The notes under the pieces: generated by a model
Databases searched by the model: none
What the model was told of the DNA's origin: nothing
What the model saw: only the letters and a program-made list of their open reading frames with translations
Source of the DNA: Chondrosia reniformis
Taxonomy: Eukaryota > Porifera > Demospongiae > Chondrillida > Chondrillidae
DNA: 64,000 nt
Direction: 5' to 3'
Assembly (NCBI GenBank): GCA_947172415.1
Contig: OX359198.1
Location: 5,611,401-5,675,400, forward strand
Made by a program: the position numbers and the translations under genes
Shown here: piece after piece, positions 1 to 12,000 of the stretch
Position numbering within the stretch: position 1 is the stretch's first letter
How the letters are laid out: the number at the start of each line of letters is the position of its first letter

Positions 1-3000
1 ATGAAATGATACTTTACACAACTTTACACAACTTTACACTCTGCAGTCAATGTATCAATGCATTTGGGTAAGTCTTTCACCATATCTATCTACACTTCAT
101 ACAAACCGACAAATGACACTATACGGATACATACAAACTAATGCTCATACAAGTAATTGCAAGTCTGTCAAATATACACATGGTCAAGTTAAAAACTCAC
201 AGTCTATTGTTCGGTGGTGATGATTTGAACAAGATGTGACAAGAAACATGTAGAGAGGAAACGAGAGCAATTAGGAAATTTATCAAATGATACTTTACAC
301 AACTTTACACTCTGCAGTCAATGTATCAATGCATTTGGGTAAGTTTTTCACCATATCTATCTACACTTCATACAAACCGACAAATTACACTATACGGATA
401 CATACAAACTAATGCTCATACAGGTAATTGCAAGTCTGTCAAATATACACATGGTTAAGTTTAAAACTCACCCCCTATTGTTCCGTGGTGATGATTTGAA
501 CAAGATGTGACAAGAAACATGTAGAGAGGAAACGAGAGCAATTAGGAAATTTATCAAATGATACTTTACACAACTTTACACTCTGCAGTCAATGTATCAA
601 TGCATTTGGGTAAGTCTTTCACCATATCTATCTACACTTCATACAAACCGACAAATTACACTATACGAATACATACAAACTAATGCTCATACAAGTAATT
701 GCAAGTCTGTCAAATATACACATGGTCAAGTTAAAAACTCACACACTATTGTTCCGTGGTGATGATTTGAACAAGATGTGACAAGAAACATGTAGAGAGG
801 AAACGAGAGCAATTAGGAAATTTATCAAATGATACTTTACACATCTTTACACTCTGCAGTGAATGTATCAATGCATTTGGGTAAGTCTTTCACCATATCT
901 ATCTACACTTCATACAAACCGACAAATTACACTATACAGATACATACAAACTAATGCTCATACAAGTAATTGCAAGTCTGTCAAATATACACATGGTCAA
1001 GTTAAAAACTCACACGCTATTGTTCCGTGGTGATGATTTGAACAAGATGTGACAAGAAACATATAGAGAGGAAACGAGAGCAATTAGGAAATTTATGAAA
1101 TGATACTTTACACAACTTTACACTCTGCAGTCAATGTATCAATGCATTTGGGTAAGTCTTTCGCCATATCTATCTACACTTCATACAAACCGACAAATTA
1201 CACTATACGGATACATACAAACTAATGCTCATACAAGTAATTGCAAGTTTGTCAAATATACACATGGTTAAGTTTAAAACTCACACACTATTGTTCCGTG
1301 GTGATGATTTGAACAAGATGGGACAAGAAACATGTAGAGAGGAAACGAGAGCAATTAGGAAATTTATGAAATGATACTTTACACAACTTTACACTCTGCA
1401 GTCAATGTATCAATGCATTTGGGTAAGTCTTTCACCTTATCTATCTACACTTCATACAAACCGACAAATTACACTATACGGATACATACAAACTAATGCT
1501 CATACAAGTAATTGCAAGTCTGTCAAATATACACATTGTCAAGTTAAAAACTCACACGCTATTGTTCCGTGGTGATGATTTGAACAAGATGTGACAAGAA
1601 ACATGTAGAGAGGAAACGAGAGCAATTAGGAAATTTATCAAATGATACTTTACACAACTTTACACTCTGCAGTGAATGTATCAATGCATTTGGGTAAGTC
1701 TTTCACCATATCTATCTACACTTCATACAAACCGACAAATTACACTATACGGATACATACAAACTAATGCTCATACAAGTAATTGCAAGTCTGTCAAATA
1801 TACACATGGTCAAGTTTAAAACTCACACGCTATTGTTCCGTGGTGATGATTTGAACAAGATGTGACAAGAAACATGTAGAGAGGAAACGAGAGCAATTAG
1901 GAAATTTATCAAATGATACTTTACACAACTTTACACTCTGCAGTGAATGTATCAATGCATTTGGGTAAGTCTTTCACCATATCTATCTACACTTCATACA
2001 AACCGACAAATTACACTATACGGATACATACAAACTAATGCTCATACAAGTAATTGCAAGTCTGTCAAATATACACATGGTTAAGTTTAAAACTCACACA
2101 CTATTGTTCCGTGGTGATGATTTGAACAAGATGTGACAAGAAACATGTAGAGAGGAAACGAGAGCAATTAGGAAATTATCAAATGATACTTTACACAACT
2201 TTACACTCTGCAGTGAATGTATCAATGCATTTGGGTAAGTCTTTCACCATATCTATCTAAACTTCATACAAACCGACAAATTACACTATACGGATACATA
2301 CAAACTAATGCTCATACAAGTAATTGCAAGTCTGTCAAATATACACATGGACAAGTTAAAACTCACACGCTATTGTTCCGTGGTGATGATTTGAACAAGA
2401 TGTGACAAGAAACATGTAGAGAGGAAACGAGAGCAATTAGGAAATTTATCAAATGATACTTTACACATCTTTACACTCTGCAGTGAATGCATCAATGCAT
2501 TTGGGTAAGTCTTTCACCATATCTATCTACACTTCATACAAACCGACAAATTACACTATACGGATACATACAAACTAATGCTCATACAAGTAATTGCAAG
2601 TCTGTCAAATATACACATGGTCAAGTTAAAAACTCACACGCTATTGTTCCGTGGTGATGATTTGAACAAGATGTGACAAGAAACATGTAGAGAGGAAACG
2701 AGAGCAATTAGGAAATTTATCAAATGATACTTTACACAACTTTACACTCTGCAGTGAATGTATCAATGCATTTGGGTAAGTCTTTCACCATATCTATCTA
2801 CACTTCATACAAACCGACAAATTACACTATACGGATACATACAAACTAATGCTCATACAAGTAATTGCAAGTCTGTCAAATATACACATGGTCAAGTTAA
2901 AAACTCACACGCTATTGTTCCGTGGTGATGATTTGAACAAGATGTGACAAGAAACATGTAGAGAGGAAACGAAAGCAATTAGGAAATTTATGAAATGATA

Positions 3001-4805
3001 CTTTACACAACTTTACACTCTGCAGTCAATGTATCAATGCATTTGGGTAAGTCTTTCATCATATCTATCTACACTTCATACAAACCGACAAATTACACTA
3101 TACGGATACATACAAACTAATGCTCATACAAGTAATTGCAAGTCTGTCAAATATACACATGGTCAAGTTAAAAACTCACGCGCTATTGTTCCGTGGTGAT
3201 GATTTGAACAAGATGTGACAAGAAACATGTAGAGAGGAAACAAGAGCAATTAGGAAATTTATGAAATGATATTTTACACAACTTTACACTCTGCAGTCAA
3301 TGTATCAATGCATTTGGGTAAGTCTTTCACCATATCTATCTACACTTCATACAAACCGACAAATTACACTATACGGATACATACAAACTAATGCTCATAC
3401 AAGTAATTGCAAGTCTGTCAAATATACACATGGTCAAGTTTAAAACTCACACGCTATTGTTCCGTGGTGATGATTTGAACAAGATGTGACAAGAAACATG
3501 TAGAGAGGAAACGAGAGCAATTAGGAAATTTATCAAATGATACTTTACACATCTTTACACTCTGCAGTCAATGTATCAATGCATTTGGGTAAGTCTTTCA
3601 CCATATCTATCTACACTTCATACAAACCGACAAATTACACTATACGGATACATACAAACTAATGCTCATACAAGTAATTGCAAGTCTGTCAAATATACAC
3701 ATGGTCAAGTTAAAAACTCACACGCTATTGTTCCGTGGTGATGATTTGAACAAGATGTGACAAGAAACATGTAGAGAGGAAACGAGAGCAATTAGGAAAT
3801 TTATCAAATGATACTTTACACATCTTTACACTCTGCAGTCAATGTATCAATGCATTTGGGTAAGTCTTTCACCATATCTATCTACACTTCATACAAACCG
3901 ACAAATTACACTATACGGATACATACAAACTAATGCTCATACAAGTAATTGCAAGTCTGTCAAATATACACATGGTCAAGTTAAAAACTCACACGCTATT
4001 GTTCCGTGGTGATGATTTGAACAAGATGTGACAAGAAACATGTAGAGAGGAAACGAGATCAATTAGGAAATTTATGAAATGATACTTTACACAACTTTAC
4101 ACTCTGCAGTCAATGTATCAATGCATTTGGGTAAGTCTTTCACCATATCTATCTACACTTCATACAAACCGACAAATTACACTATACGGATACATACAAA
4201 CTAATGCTCATACAAGTAATTGCAAGTCTGTCAAATATACACATGGTCAAGTTAAAAACTCACACGCTATTGTTCCGTGGTGATGATTTGAACAAGATGT
4301 GACAAGAAACATGTAGAGAGGAAACGAGAGCAATTAGGAAATTTATCAAATGATACTTTACACATCTTTACACTCTGCAGTCAATGTATCAATGCATTTG
4401 GGTAAGTCTTTCACCATATCTATCTACACTTCATACAAACCGACAAATTACACTATACGGATACATACAAACTAATGCTCATACAAGTAATTGCAAGTCT
4501 GTCAAATATACACATGGTCAAGTTAAAAACTCACCCACTATTGTTCCGTGGTGATGATTTGAACAAGATGTGACAAGAAACATGTAGAGAGGAAACGAGA
4601 GCAATTAGGAAATTTATGAAATGATACTTTACACATCTTTACACTCTGCAGTGAATGTATCAATGCATTTGGGTAAGTCTTTCACCATATCTATCTACAC
4701 TTCATACAAACCGACAAATTACACTATATGGATACATACAAACTAATGCTCATACAAGTAATTGCAAGTCTGTCAAATACAGTAGACATGGTCCAGTCAA
4801 AAACT
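1..4805. repeat. 271-bp satellite array 1 (about 17.7 copies)
   Basis: Tandem monomers whose CTGCAG landmark recurs at 41, 312, 583, 854 and 1125, an exact 271-bp period. Monomers differ at only a few positions, so the array is well homogenised. Most carry the TTTGGGTAAGTC and CATATCTATC variants. The last monomer breaks off near 4790-4805 at AAATACAGTAGACATGG, the same junction seen at about 36900-36915. Short open frames inside are repeat shadows. By analogy with the array at 21060-36920 it probably lies in a large intron of NLR gene A, whose last exons would be left of the window. Confidence 0.97.
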
Positions 4806-5149
4806 AATAATACAAACAGTGTGGTTATAAATAACCTTTTTCAGTGGATATTTTTGTATATCCACAGTCTTTTGTACATACGTATATATAAGTTAACCAA
4901 TGGCTTGTGAGGTGCTACTGCATATATGTACGTAACTGATTGAGGCGGTCAATCATATTGCACAAGGGCCTTCGTGTACATGTGTTATATGAATTGACCA
5001 TCTCATCGTTTTAACACCTAATATACCAGGATAACATCCTCGTTTATACGTACTTATAAGGCCTGGTTGTTACTTGCAAGGAATCTACAGCTGGCTATGC
5101 TCTACCACTGAGCTACATACATAACCTGAATGAAACTATCAAATTGCAA
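4806..5149. other. Spacer between satellite and Penelope-like tail
   Basis: AT-rich sequence with no open frame of note. It is repeated nearly unchanged at about 36920-37265, so it belongs to the duplicated unit. It holds a tRNA-like scrap at 5070-5120. Confidence 0.8.
5070..5120 (-). pseudogene. tRNA-like relic (box A and D-arm)
   Basis: On the minus strand TAGCTCAGTGG (5105-5115) matches the tRNA box A consensus and continues as a good D-arm (GCTC-AGTGGTA-GAGC). No acceptor stem, convincing anticodon stem or box B follows, so this is a tRNA-derived fragment or SINE scrap and not a working tRNA gene. The second unit carries the same scrap at 37195-37250. Confidence 0.4.
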
Positions 5150-5640
5150 ATTATTTATCTTTTGGATGGTTCATCCTTCTTTTTGAGTGTCTAGATCGAG
5201 ATGCAGTTTTGTTGTTTGTTGGCTGAACACAAGCGAGCAGTCAAATGGGGGATGTCAACAACAGTGCTAACTACCTCAAAACTGGCTCCATTGCTTGGGA
5301 CAAGGCTAAGATTATACACAGGGAGACCCACTGGCAGAGGAGAAGGGTCAAAGAAGCCATCCAGATCCAGAAACGTCAGGAAAGTATGCATTGTTTAACA
5401 CCAAACCCGGAGACAATCTAATATTCATACTTCATGTTTTTACTTCCTGTTGATGGTCACATGACAGGAAGCAGAACGGGTGAGAAGAAAATTCTATAAG
5501 AAGGCACTCCCCACTCCAACCATCAGTTACTGAAGAAGACCCTCAGGATCGAAGCGTCTGACTAAAGTTTAACAATAAAACTGCATCTCTGGATGCTCAA
5601 AAAGTCAAAGGATGAACCATCCTAAAGATAAGCTCGACGT
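5150..5640 (+). mobile_element. 5'-truncated Penelope-like retroelement, copy A
   Basis: About 60 bp at 5155-5212 is an imperfect inverted repeat of 5570-5636 (GGATGGTTCATCC and GATGCAGTTTT are shared). Between them lies a decayed GIY-YIG endonuclease tail (5195-5421) and then CTGAAGAAGACC...CGAAGCGTC (5530-5558), which resembles a degenerate hammerhead core. Penelope-like elements are known to end in a GIY-YIG domain and to carry hammerhead motifs in terminal repeats. No reverse transcriptase remains. The same relic at 37265-37705 shows it was present before the unit duplicated. Confidence 0.6.
5195..5421 (+). pseudogene. GIY-YIG endonuclease C-terminal remnant
   Basis: One frame reads LAEHKRAVKWG. 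After a +1 shift near 5237 the next frame reads DVNNSANYLKTGSIAWDKAK, followed by a segment containing IIHRETHW and RRRVKEAIQI, ending at TAA 5419-5421. The EH...N...W-x-AKII...E..W..RR..EAI pattern is the C-terminal signature of GIY-YIG nucleases fused to Penelope-like reverse transcriptases. The frameshift and missing N-terminus make it non-functional. Confidence 0.6.
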
Positions 5641-5896
5641 GGTTAAAAGTAATCCTTATATTATTTGTTATGGAAACTGCATGTAGATCAAGTCATACAA
5701 AGACGTATATATTTGTCCTTATAAATGCTGCATGAATAGTAGATTTCCATGCAGGTTGACAGATCTTTAGAGTTCTGCCATATACAATTGATTTATAAAT
5801 CATGTATTGTAACAATGTACATATGCATCAGCAGCAGTATATGTAGCTTTGTGTATACATATAGTTACGTAGTAAAAATCATACATAATAACTTAC
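5641..5896. other. AT-rich non-coding stretch
   Basis: No open frame or repeat recognised. It is conserved in the second unit (37706-38035), which has about 60 extra bases near 37860-37930. It would be intron sequence if the gene continues leftward. Confidence 0.6.
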
Positions 5897-6038
5897 ATGA
5901 ATTAACGATAGTTAGGTTTTGAACAGTTTGGCTTAATGACAAGCAATTGTAGAAACCTTGGGAAGCACAGTTTGTCGTTAGCATCTTCAAGCAATGGCCG
6001 CTTCTTAGTGTCTCTTCCAATAAGCGGTAGTCAAAATC
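5897..6038 (-). CDS. NLR A LRR-like exon 2 (142 bp)
   Basis: Acceptor ...GTGGCAG precedes 6038 and donor GTAAGT occupies 5896-5891. It starts in phase 0 and ends in phase 1. The peptide begins DFDYRLLEETLRSGHCLKML and continues with NCLSLSQTVQNLTIVNS, with leucine spacing like a divergent LRR. The gene B counterpart is 38036-38177. The phase-1 end fits the phase-1 start of the exon at 20670-20812. Confidence 0.7.
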
Positions 6039-9000
6039 CTGCCACATATAATTAAAACAATTAAAAAAAAAACATTATCTTCACTGAAACTGCATAGTTG
6101 AATCATAAAATAGCAATAATAATAATAAAAGTTCCCCGCCCTCTTCCCTCCTTCTATGTACCTACGAATATACATGTATGTATATACATTTTAATATATT
6201 ATTGCATGTACGTAACTTGCAAGAGGGCATAATTTAGAATATTACAGCCTGAAATGCTACAACTATGCCCTCAAAAATACAAATTATAATAAAAATCAAA
6301 AAGTAAAATATTTGTATGTTTATAAGTAATTTCCAAAGTCAGTTACAGTTACAGTTCAGTGTACATGAGATTTTAAAGGTACACATAGTCTTTGGTATTT
6401 ATAGTCCTTTCATAAACTGACACTCATAGGCAAACAAAAAAGGGTAGCAACTACAGGGGCACAGTCAGTAGCCATAGGCATACCTACATATACACATATA
6501 GCTTAAATTGTCAATTAAAGCCTTAAATATAGTTAAACCATATTGCAAACCATATGCATTTATCTACAGTATACGTATATGGACACATGTAGCAAATACT
6601 TACAGTAGATGTGCTAAACAAAAATTTCTTCAATATGCATACAAAGGGTTTAGTAATACATGCAGCGTTCCATGCATATCAAGTAATGGCTTCACAACAA
6701 TGTATGTTTTACAAGAACTAAAGATAAGTGAGTATACAATTTTCATTGCCTCAATTAAAACATTTCATTGTACATGCACAGAGAATATGGTTCATTAATT
6801 GTAATTTTTTGATATTAATTGATAAATTGTTGATCAATAACTTAACATATATACCCCGTTGCCGGGGCAACCGCCTGTGTATATATTTCATAACTGGGAT
6901 ATAACAGGATTTAAGAAGCTACTGTACGTATATACTGCATCGGCTTCTTAAATCCTGTTATATCCCTGCCCAAATATGGTAAACTAAGACGTTTCTACTT
7001 GGAGGGTGGACAATTCTCCTTACATTTAGGACAGTTGGAGTAGTCAGGGCAAAGTCGTCAGTGTTTAAGCCAAACTAACCAGACGCTAGATGAGCCATCC
7101 TGAAAGTCCCACCAAAATAACGATAAGAAGCTACAGAGTATATATCACTCATACCACGGCGCTTCAGTGTATATGGATTTTATATGTACTTGCCCTCGGG
7201 CGCTACGTGCCCTCATGACTCATACGTATAAAACCCATATACACCTCAGCGCCGTGGTATAACTAATACGTATATCCATTGCCTCAATTAAAACATTTCA
7301 TTGTACATGCACAGAGAATATGGTTCATTAATTGTAATGTTTTGATATTAACTGATAAATTATTGATCAATAACTTAACATGTATATCCTATTGGTGATT
7401 TTAAATTAAATCAGAGGTACTGTAAAAAACTTCTTCAAAATATGCATACATCTAAACAAAACCCTAGCTCATGCTCTATAACTGAAGACATGCTATGATC
7501 TCCATATCCTCCAGTATTTTGCATCTCATTATTTGTTAGATTATTCAGTAAAGAACAATTTAAAGATCTAGAGCTACATAAGTTAGTAACCATACAGATA
7601 TATTCCTGCATTATAAGAGACTTGAATCAATTAATGCTGTTATAAGTAGAGATGATATGTATACACTGTATATATTTGTCTGAATAGAGGCCTGGGCCTG
7701 CATGTATACTGTATTTTGTCTTGGTGAGTTAGTTTTGACCCGGCCACTATTTGAGACCCGCCTTCTTTTAACAAATAGCCCAGCTGACCCCCAACTTCCA
7801 TACGAACAAATACGCTATGTATGTATAGATGCATGGTAGCAGCTGTATGTAGGGAACTCACTTCCTTGACAACCAGTTCCTCAATTCCAAAATTCAATTT
7901 CTCCAACATTTTTAATGAGAAAACTTTGCTGAGTGCATCTGGAGTGGTTGGTCCTTCAATAAAAATACTCAGATCTCTTAAAGTTGGTGGAAATGCAACA
8001 TTCGCATCTAATCAAAAAATAAACATAATAAATTAACATTTGTTTCTTGAAGCTTGGCCGGTACATCAGAGAAGAGTCAGGAGAGGCCTTGTCGTGCCAC
8101 TACCTACTCCAAAGGACTGCAGTGGCTGTCCAGAGGGGGTTGGCAGTGACTTAATTGTAAATGTTAATTTTATTTTGATACTGTATTTTATTTTCAATGT
8201 TTACTTTTTCATCTCTCTTATTTATGTAATCAGCTATTTGCTGATAATAACGGGTATTCTTACCATAACTTATAGATTTTTTATATAAATTCAAGCATTC
8301 GATTGGCTCAGTACATGAATTAGCTGAACAAAATTCATGTTAAAATACATACTCCGATAATGTAAAGATGCAATAGAATATATACTTATGCATTTGGATA
8401 CATAAGACTGCCTGTATGAATTACCTTCAATTGATAATTTGTCAATTGTACAATCCCTAAATTTCTCCAGACCGTTGTTACTGATAAAAATACCATTTAA
8501 CTGATCAGGTGAGAGGGTAACACGATTGAACTCCAAACTAGTGAGATGGGAGCACTTGGATAGACAGTATGACACTAACATTGTGTCAAATGGACTGCAA
8601 TGGGAAAAATGTAGCTCATTATTTAAGTGTTTCATGACTTCTTTGGTCTTTGACTCATTTCGGGACTCATACAAGGCATGAAAGAGGAAAAGTAGATTTT
8701 GATCAACTTTATTAGTAGCGATAGCGTTCTTTGCTGGTACCAGTGCCCCGCTATTACACCCCTCACCCTCAGGTGCTAAGCAATCAATCACCCCCTCACA
8801 GGTCAGCTTGGTGAGACCTGCATAGAAACGAAATACTACAGCAAATGATGGATCCCAAATGTGCTCCTTCCAAAAGGACAGCTGCTTCTCCGGTGGCAGC
8901 TGCTGGAGATGGTGGGCTGCAAAGAACTCTTGCAAGGTGGCATGGGAGAAATTGAAGGTGTACTTCGGCATGCGTGCCACAGTACCAGCATAAACATGAA

Positions 9001-12000
9001 GGAGACCTTTGAAGAAGGTATTCACCATCTTCCTCTTATAGGAGGGAAATATTTTGTTAATTGTATTCTCTTCAAAGATGAAGGCTTTAGGAGAGGAACA
9101 GAGTCCTTCGAATGCCAGTTCTCCTAACGAGGAAACCAAACTCTTTACTTCCTCTGATTGAGCAGTGAGTAGAGAATCAAAGCCAGCCTCTTTTTCTTCT
9201 TCATTACATTCTCCGACAAATACCTGAGTAGTGTAGACATCATAACATTTTGTCATTGTGGAAGGGAAAACTGAGGTAGAAGTATCGAAAATTGAGCAAA
9301 AGATGAACAGGTTCATTGGGAGGTAAGCACCTCTCATTAGATCAGGTCGGTCTTCAAGGGTTGATATCATGGCTTTGGCAGTTGAGGGATCTTTGCTAAA
9401 GAACTCCTTCACATATGAATAAATTGCTTTTTCACCAAATCCCTGAATTTCATAGAATGTGGCGCGATGTTTTTGGAGGTCAGGACACACACCAGGACGG
9501 CTGGAGAGAATGATAGAAGACTCTGCCAATATTTTCCCCTTTAAAAGCTGCAGTAGTATGGATTTTGAACTGCCCTTCACCAGATTCCTAGCTTCATCAG
9601 CTCCATCAAATACAAAGAGCACTTCCTTCCCTTTTGTGTCCCTCAGCCATCTTATTAAGCTATCCATGTCAATAGATGGATCATGTGCTACATAATACTT
9701 TAGGAGGCCTTCTAGATCAGTAGCACTAGCTACTGTGTCTTCACGTAATGGGAAGAACAATACTAAAGGGAAGTCGCTGGCCATTTTGGACTGGGCTATC
9801 TTGCGACAGATGTGTTTCAATGTAGTTGTTTTACCCATTCCAGCTTGGGCATACAAGAATCTTATTCTATTTTCATGGTGCTTGAGAAGATCCTCTGCAA
9901 CAATAGTGTTGTAGGTTGGGCTCTGTGGTCTACAATTACGAAAATATTGTAAGGCTTCTTGTAGATCTCCTTTCTTCATCTTGGGTGCTGGAATGTTCTG
10001 GCACATGGCCAACCTGACATAGTTAATGTCGTATGGTCCTTCACTTAGCTTAAACTGTTTGTAGTAATCACATGTTTGTTCTCTCAGTTTAAGCACAGAA
10101 TCCTAGAGTGCATATACAAATTAAGATTCATTAATGTTTTATATTATAGAGAATGTATATACGTATGTCTATGTAACTTTTTATAGAACGTATACAATTG
10201 TTTATATGTGGTATAGTAAAAGGTGGAGTGTATTCACATGCAGCTGCTGAGATTCACAATCTATATTCAGGACGCTACTAAATATATCCTTTAAAAAGGT
10301 ACATTATACAAAATGGTCACTTCATAGCAACAATTAAGATCAATATATTTGATTTACTATGAATCCCATACATCAGCTACGTATATTGTTAAAGAACCCT
10401 GATTAATAACCATTTGTGTGATAATGAACCTCAGACTACCATATCATGTTCATATAACACACTTACTGGTATAGGTCGCGAGGAAGATCCCACAGTTGAC
10501 GCGCTGTTTTCCTGTGCCTCAAGTGTTCCTACATACCATCAACACCACAATTAAATGCAAAATATGGCAAACATACGTATATAGGGAAACAATAACTAGG
10601 CCAAACTGGTGAGAATTCACTAATAATTAACTGTCATGCAAAACCAGGGATGATTAAAAAAGCATTCATTACCAGAACTTATACCTATATCAGAATAAAT
10701 ATTAATCAATGACCACAATGTCCAAAACATTAATTTAATCACAGAGTAAGGTAGTACTCTCTAAGTAGGAAAGATGGCTACCCTATTCAATCTACGTATA
10801 TCACCTCATGAATCAACAACGAAGCGATTTTGGGTTTATATTTGACTACATTTGCCAACGTTTCTTTCTAACATCAAAACAAGTTTTGACTCTCTACAAT
10901 ATTTGCAAAGTGGCTGGACTTGGAAACAAAAACAATGAATAAATTACCATCATGATTAGTTTGAAATATTCAGTTAAGAAGGTCGAGGTGTCCATTTATT
11001 TTACGTAAATACTTTCGCTGGACAAAGATACTTATTCGACTTATCCAGAATTTGGGCTAAGTTAAGTGGAGTCCACTGTATACGTAGCTATACATGTCAA
11101 CTAAGGAGGAAAAGTTGGTTTATTAAAGATAAAATGTTGATAATTCTTGACTGCAAAACATCATCATCCAGGAAGATATACAATCATTTATACATGTACT
11201 GTAACATCTCTTTACATGTATAAAGAGATATTTACATTGAAACCTGTTATAGTGAACACTGTAGTATAGCAAACCTTTTGTGTGGAACCAAGGGGGTTAT
11301 TATACTGTATTATACTGAGGTCTGGCTGTATATACGTACAATAGTAAGGGTTACATGCAAGTGTACATATATCACTTACTAGGAAAGTGTTTCAACAAGC
11401 TCTCTGCTTCAGGTCTACAGTCATTGTCACTTAGTATACTGCAAAGTGACTCAAGTGTCCTGTCCTCATCTCCTGTTCCTCCTTCTCTTCTTAGCCACAA
11501 ACCAAAGACTTTCAGCAGACAGTCAAGATCCCCCTGAGTGTCACTCTCAATAGCAGACACTTTGTTATAGGTAAACCCGAGAGCAGTAGCTATATGTTTC
11601 CACTTGTGAGGTACCTTATCAATTACATACTTCTTGAGTGTACCCATGATGTGGTCTCTGTCATTGAGGCACACACTATACAGACAAACATGTCCACATA
11701 TATATACATGTACATATACAACCATTAAGTGTATGAGATAAAGTAACACATTATTAGAAACACATTCATGCACATTCACTGTGTATACATACCTAACATT
11801 TGAAATGGTTCCAGTACCACCACTTCTGTCATGTGATGTTGCAGTCACTTTAGCTTCTGCTACTGCATATAAGAAAATACATTACCAGAGAGTTGTTTAA
11901 TTATCAATTTAATAAATTTATATATTTAGAAAATACTAGGAAAATGAAAGCAACCCATAATTGTGAATGACAGTTGAGTTAGATAAGTACATGGTAAAGC

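Larger units (their letters stand above)
6039..7861. other. Intron of NLR A with two hairpin elements
   Basis: No convincing exon. It holds a near-duplicate of about 105 bp (6745-6850 and 7278-7382) flanking an insert absent from the second unit, with hairpins at 6896-6966 and 7151-7260. The plus-strand frame at 6508-6798 is interrupted in the other unit and is treated as non-coding. Confidence 0.6.

Noticed and set aside
741-800. Hammerhead ribozyme in the satellite (TGATGA...GAAAC in each monomer)
   Set aside because: The essential C before TGATGA is G, and no stem II can form between the two boxes.
2217-2405. Open frames such as MYQCIWVSLSP... recurring in all satellite arrays
   Set aside because: They are fixed-frame shadows of the 271-bp monomer, broken at random by indels, with no codon bias or splice context.
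1-4805. CRISPR-like array
   Set aside because: The repeat units are contiguous 271-bp satellite monomers without unique spacers, in eukaryotic DNA.
5070-5120. Functional tRNA gene
   Set aside because: Only box A and the D-arm fit; there is no acceptor stem or box B.
8861-9127. Plus-strand frames opposite the NACHT exon (also 9459-9695, 40736-41002, 41334-41570)
   Set aside because: Antisense shadows of a strongly supported coding exon.
10094-10096. Start codon for the NACHT open frame at 10096
   Set aside because: The codon is GTG and lies two codons inside an exon with a good acceptor at 10103-10104, so it is internal.
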